From Gemmataceae bacterium (lineage in GTDB: Bacteria > Planctomycetota > Planctomycetia > Gemmatales > Gemmataceae), in contig CANLGS010000366.1 of assembly GCA_947490035.1 (NCBI GenBank), positions 1-5,266 of the forward strand: a DNA stretch of 5,266 nucleotides, in the 5' to 3' direction. Both the position numbers and the translations under genes were made by a program. Below are positions 4,583-5,266 of the stretch, in pieces (position 1 is the first letter of the stretch; every line of letters starts with the position of its first letter). Below the pieces are notes generated by a model. The model had not been told where the DNA came from. It saw nothing but the letters and a program-made list of their open reading frames with translations, and made no database searches.

Positions 4583-5266
4583 ATGCAACGCCTCGTGTTT
4601 TCCGCGCTGTTCGCCGCGGCGCTCTTCGCCGGCACCGGCTTCGCCGCTCGCGCCCAGGACAAGTGGGCGACGATCAAAGGCCAGGTCGTGTTGCCGGCCG
4701 ACAAGGAACTGCCCAAGCGGGGCGAACTCAACGTCACCCAGGACAAGGATCACTGCGAGAGCAAGGGCAAAATTCTCGACGAGTCGATCCTCGTGAACGC
4801 GAAGAGCAAGGGCATCAAGAACGTGGTGGTGTACCTGCGGCCCGACGACACCGACCTGAAGGTCGAGTTCCCGAAGGACAAGATTCACCCGGACGACGCG
4901 AAGCGCAAGCCCGGCGAAGTGGTCATCGATCAACCGTGCTGCATGTTCGTCAACCGCATCTCGGTGGCTCGCGTCGGCGACAAACTGGTGGTGAAGAATT
5001 CGTCTCCCGTCGCGCACAACTACCGCTGGGATAGCAGCAACAACGGCGAATACAACGTCACCGTGGCGAAGATGGAGAAGTGGGAGCTGAAAGACCGGTT
5101 GGTGAAGGAGAACTCGCCGATCGGGTACAGTTGCACGATCCACCCGTGGATGAAGGGCTACGTGCGCGTCTTCGACCACCCGTACTACGCGATCACCGAC
5201 GACGACGGGAAGTTCGAGATCAAGAACGCGCCGGTCGGCAAGTACCGCATCGTGTACTGGCACGAG
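4583..5266 (+). CDS. Secreted cupredoxin / carboxypeptidase-regulatory-like protein, 3' end outside window
   Basis: Partial: 228 codons are present and the frame is still open at the window edge. Residues 1-24 form a Sec signal peptide (MQR, hydrophobic 4-22, A-R-A cleavage site before Q25), so the product is exported. Residues 29-37 (ATIKGQVVL) and KGIKNVVVYLRP (76-87) are the beta-strands of an N-terminal sandwich-like domain. The plastocyanin-like part follows: PCCMFVNRISVARVGDKLVV (118-137), NSSPVAHNY with H145, then YSCTIHPWMKGYVRVF (182-197) with C184, H187 and M190. H145, C184, H187 and M190 are the likely type 1 copper ligands. After HPYYAITDDDGKFEIKN (199-215) a carboxypeptidase-regulatory-like strand set, APVGKYRIVYWHE, begins. 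This architecture is common in planctomycetes, usually without experimentally known function; periplasmic copper binding or electron transfer is an inference. C58, C119 and C120 could form disulfides or further metal sites. It is separated from hisN by the palindrome and likely has its own promoter. Confidence 0.85.
   Translation, partial: MQRLVFSALFAAALFAGTGFAARAQDKWATIKGQVVLPADKELPKRGELNVTQDKDHCESKGKILDESILVNAKSKGIKNVVVYLRPDDTDLKVEFPKDKIHPDDAKRKPGEVVIDQPCCMFVNRISVARVGDKLVVKNSSPVAHNYRWDSSNNGEYNVTVAKMEKWELKDRLVKENSPIGYSCTIHPWMKGYVRVFDHPYYAITDDDGKFEIKNAPVGKYRIVYWHE

Noticed and set aside
4538..5263. Minus-strand open frame opposite the cupredoxin-like gene
   Set aside because: The + strand frame has a signal peptide, ribosome-binding site and copper motif; the reverse frame is only a shadow.

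Overview
The window looks like a stretch of chromosome from a Gemmata-like planctomycete (family Gemmataceae). The evidence is the high GC content with strong G/C third-position bias, a Uma2-family (DUF820) gene of the kind heavily expanded in planctomycetes and cyanobacteria, a secreted cupredoxin/carboxypeptidase-regulatory-like protein with a C-x2-HPWM motif typical of planctomycetes, and short palindromic repeats in the intergenic gaps. The assignment is an inference from gene content and style; no rRNA or other phylogenetic marker is present.

All six supported genes lie on the + strand. From left to right: a cluster of three small palindromes (1-77); a ROK-family sugar kinase (99-1058); a Uma2-family PD-(D/E)XK protein (1086-1709); phosphoribosylanthranilate isomerase trpF (1719-2354); a gap of about 120 bases with a good sigma70-like promoter; a second ROK-family kinase (2478-3428); an inverted pair of GC-rich hairpins (3433-3519); an inositol-monophosphatase-family enzyme, best read as histidinol-phosphatase HisN (3538-4308); a large imperfect palindrome of about 164 bp (4308-4471); and the first 228 codons of a secreted copper-binding-type protein (4583 to the window end).

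The first three genes are tightly spaced (27 and 9 nt) but probably do not form one functional pathway: a sugar kinase, a nuclease-fold protein and a tryptophan enzyme are mixed together. trpF and the hisN-like gene each stand apart from other trp or his genes here, which fits the dispersed biosynthetic genes common in planctomycetes. At two junctions the upstream gene's TAG stop lies inside a shared GTAGACTGC sequence that resembles a -10 element, so the genes may be transcribed individually and trpF may be leaderless.

The coding content is ordinary housekeeping metabolism, and I see no clear new defence or biosynthetic system. The least explained material is between genes: at least four palindrome types, two of which occur as head-to-head inverted pairs and form GNRA-type tetraloops on one strand. 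Both ROK proteins lack the usual zinc-binding cysteine cluster, and the second has a 12-bp duplication at its start codon.
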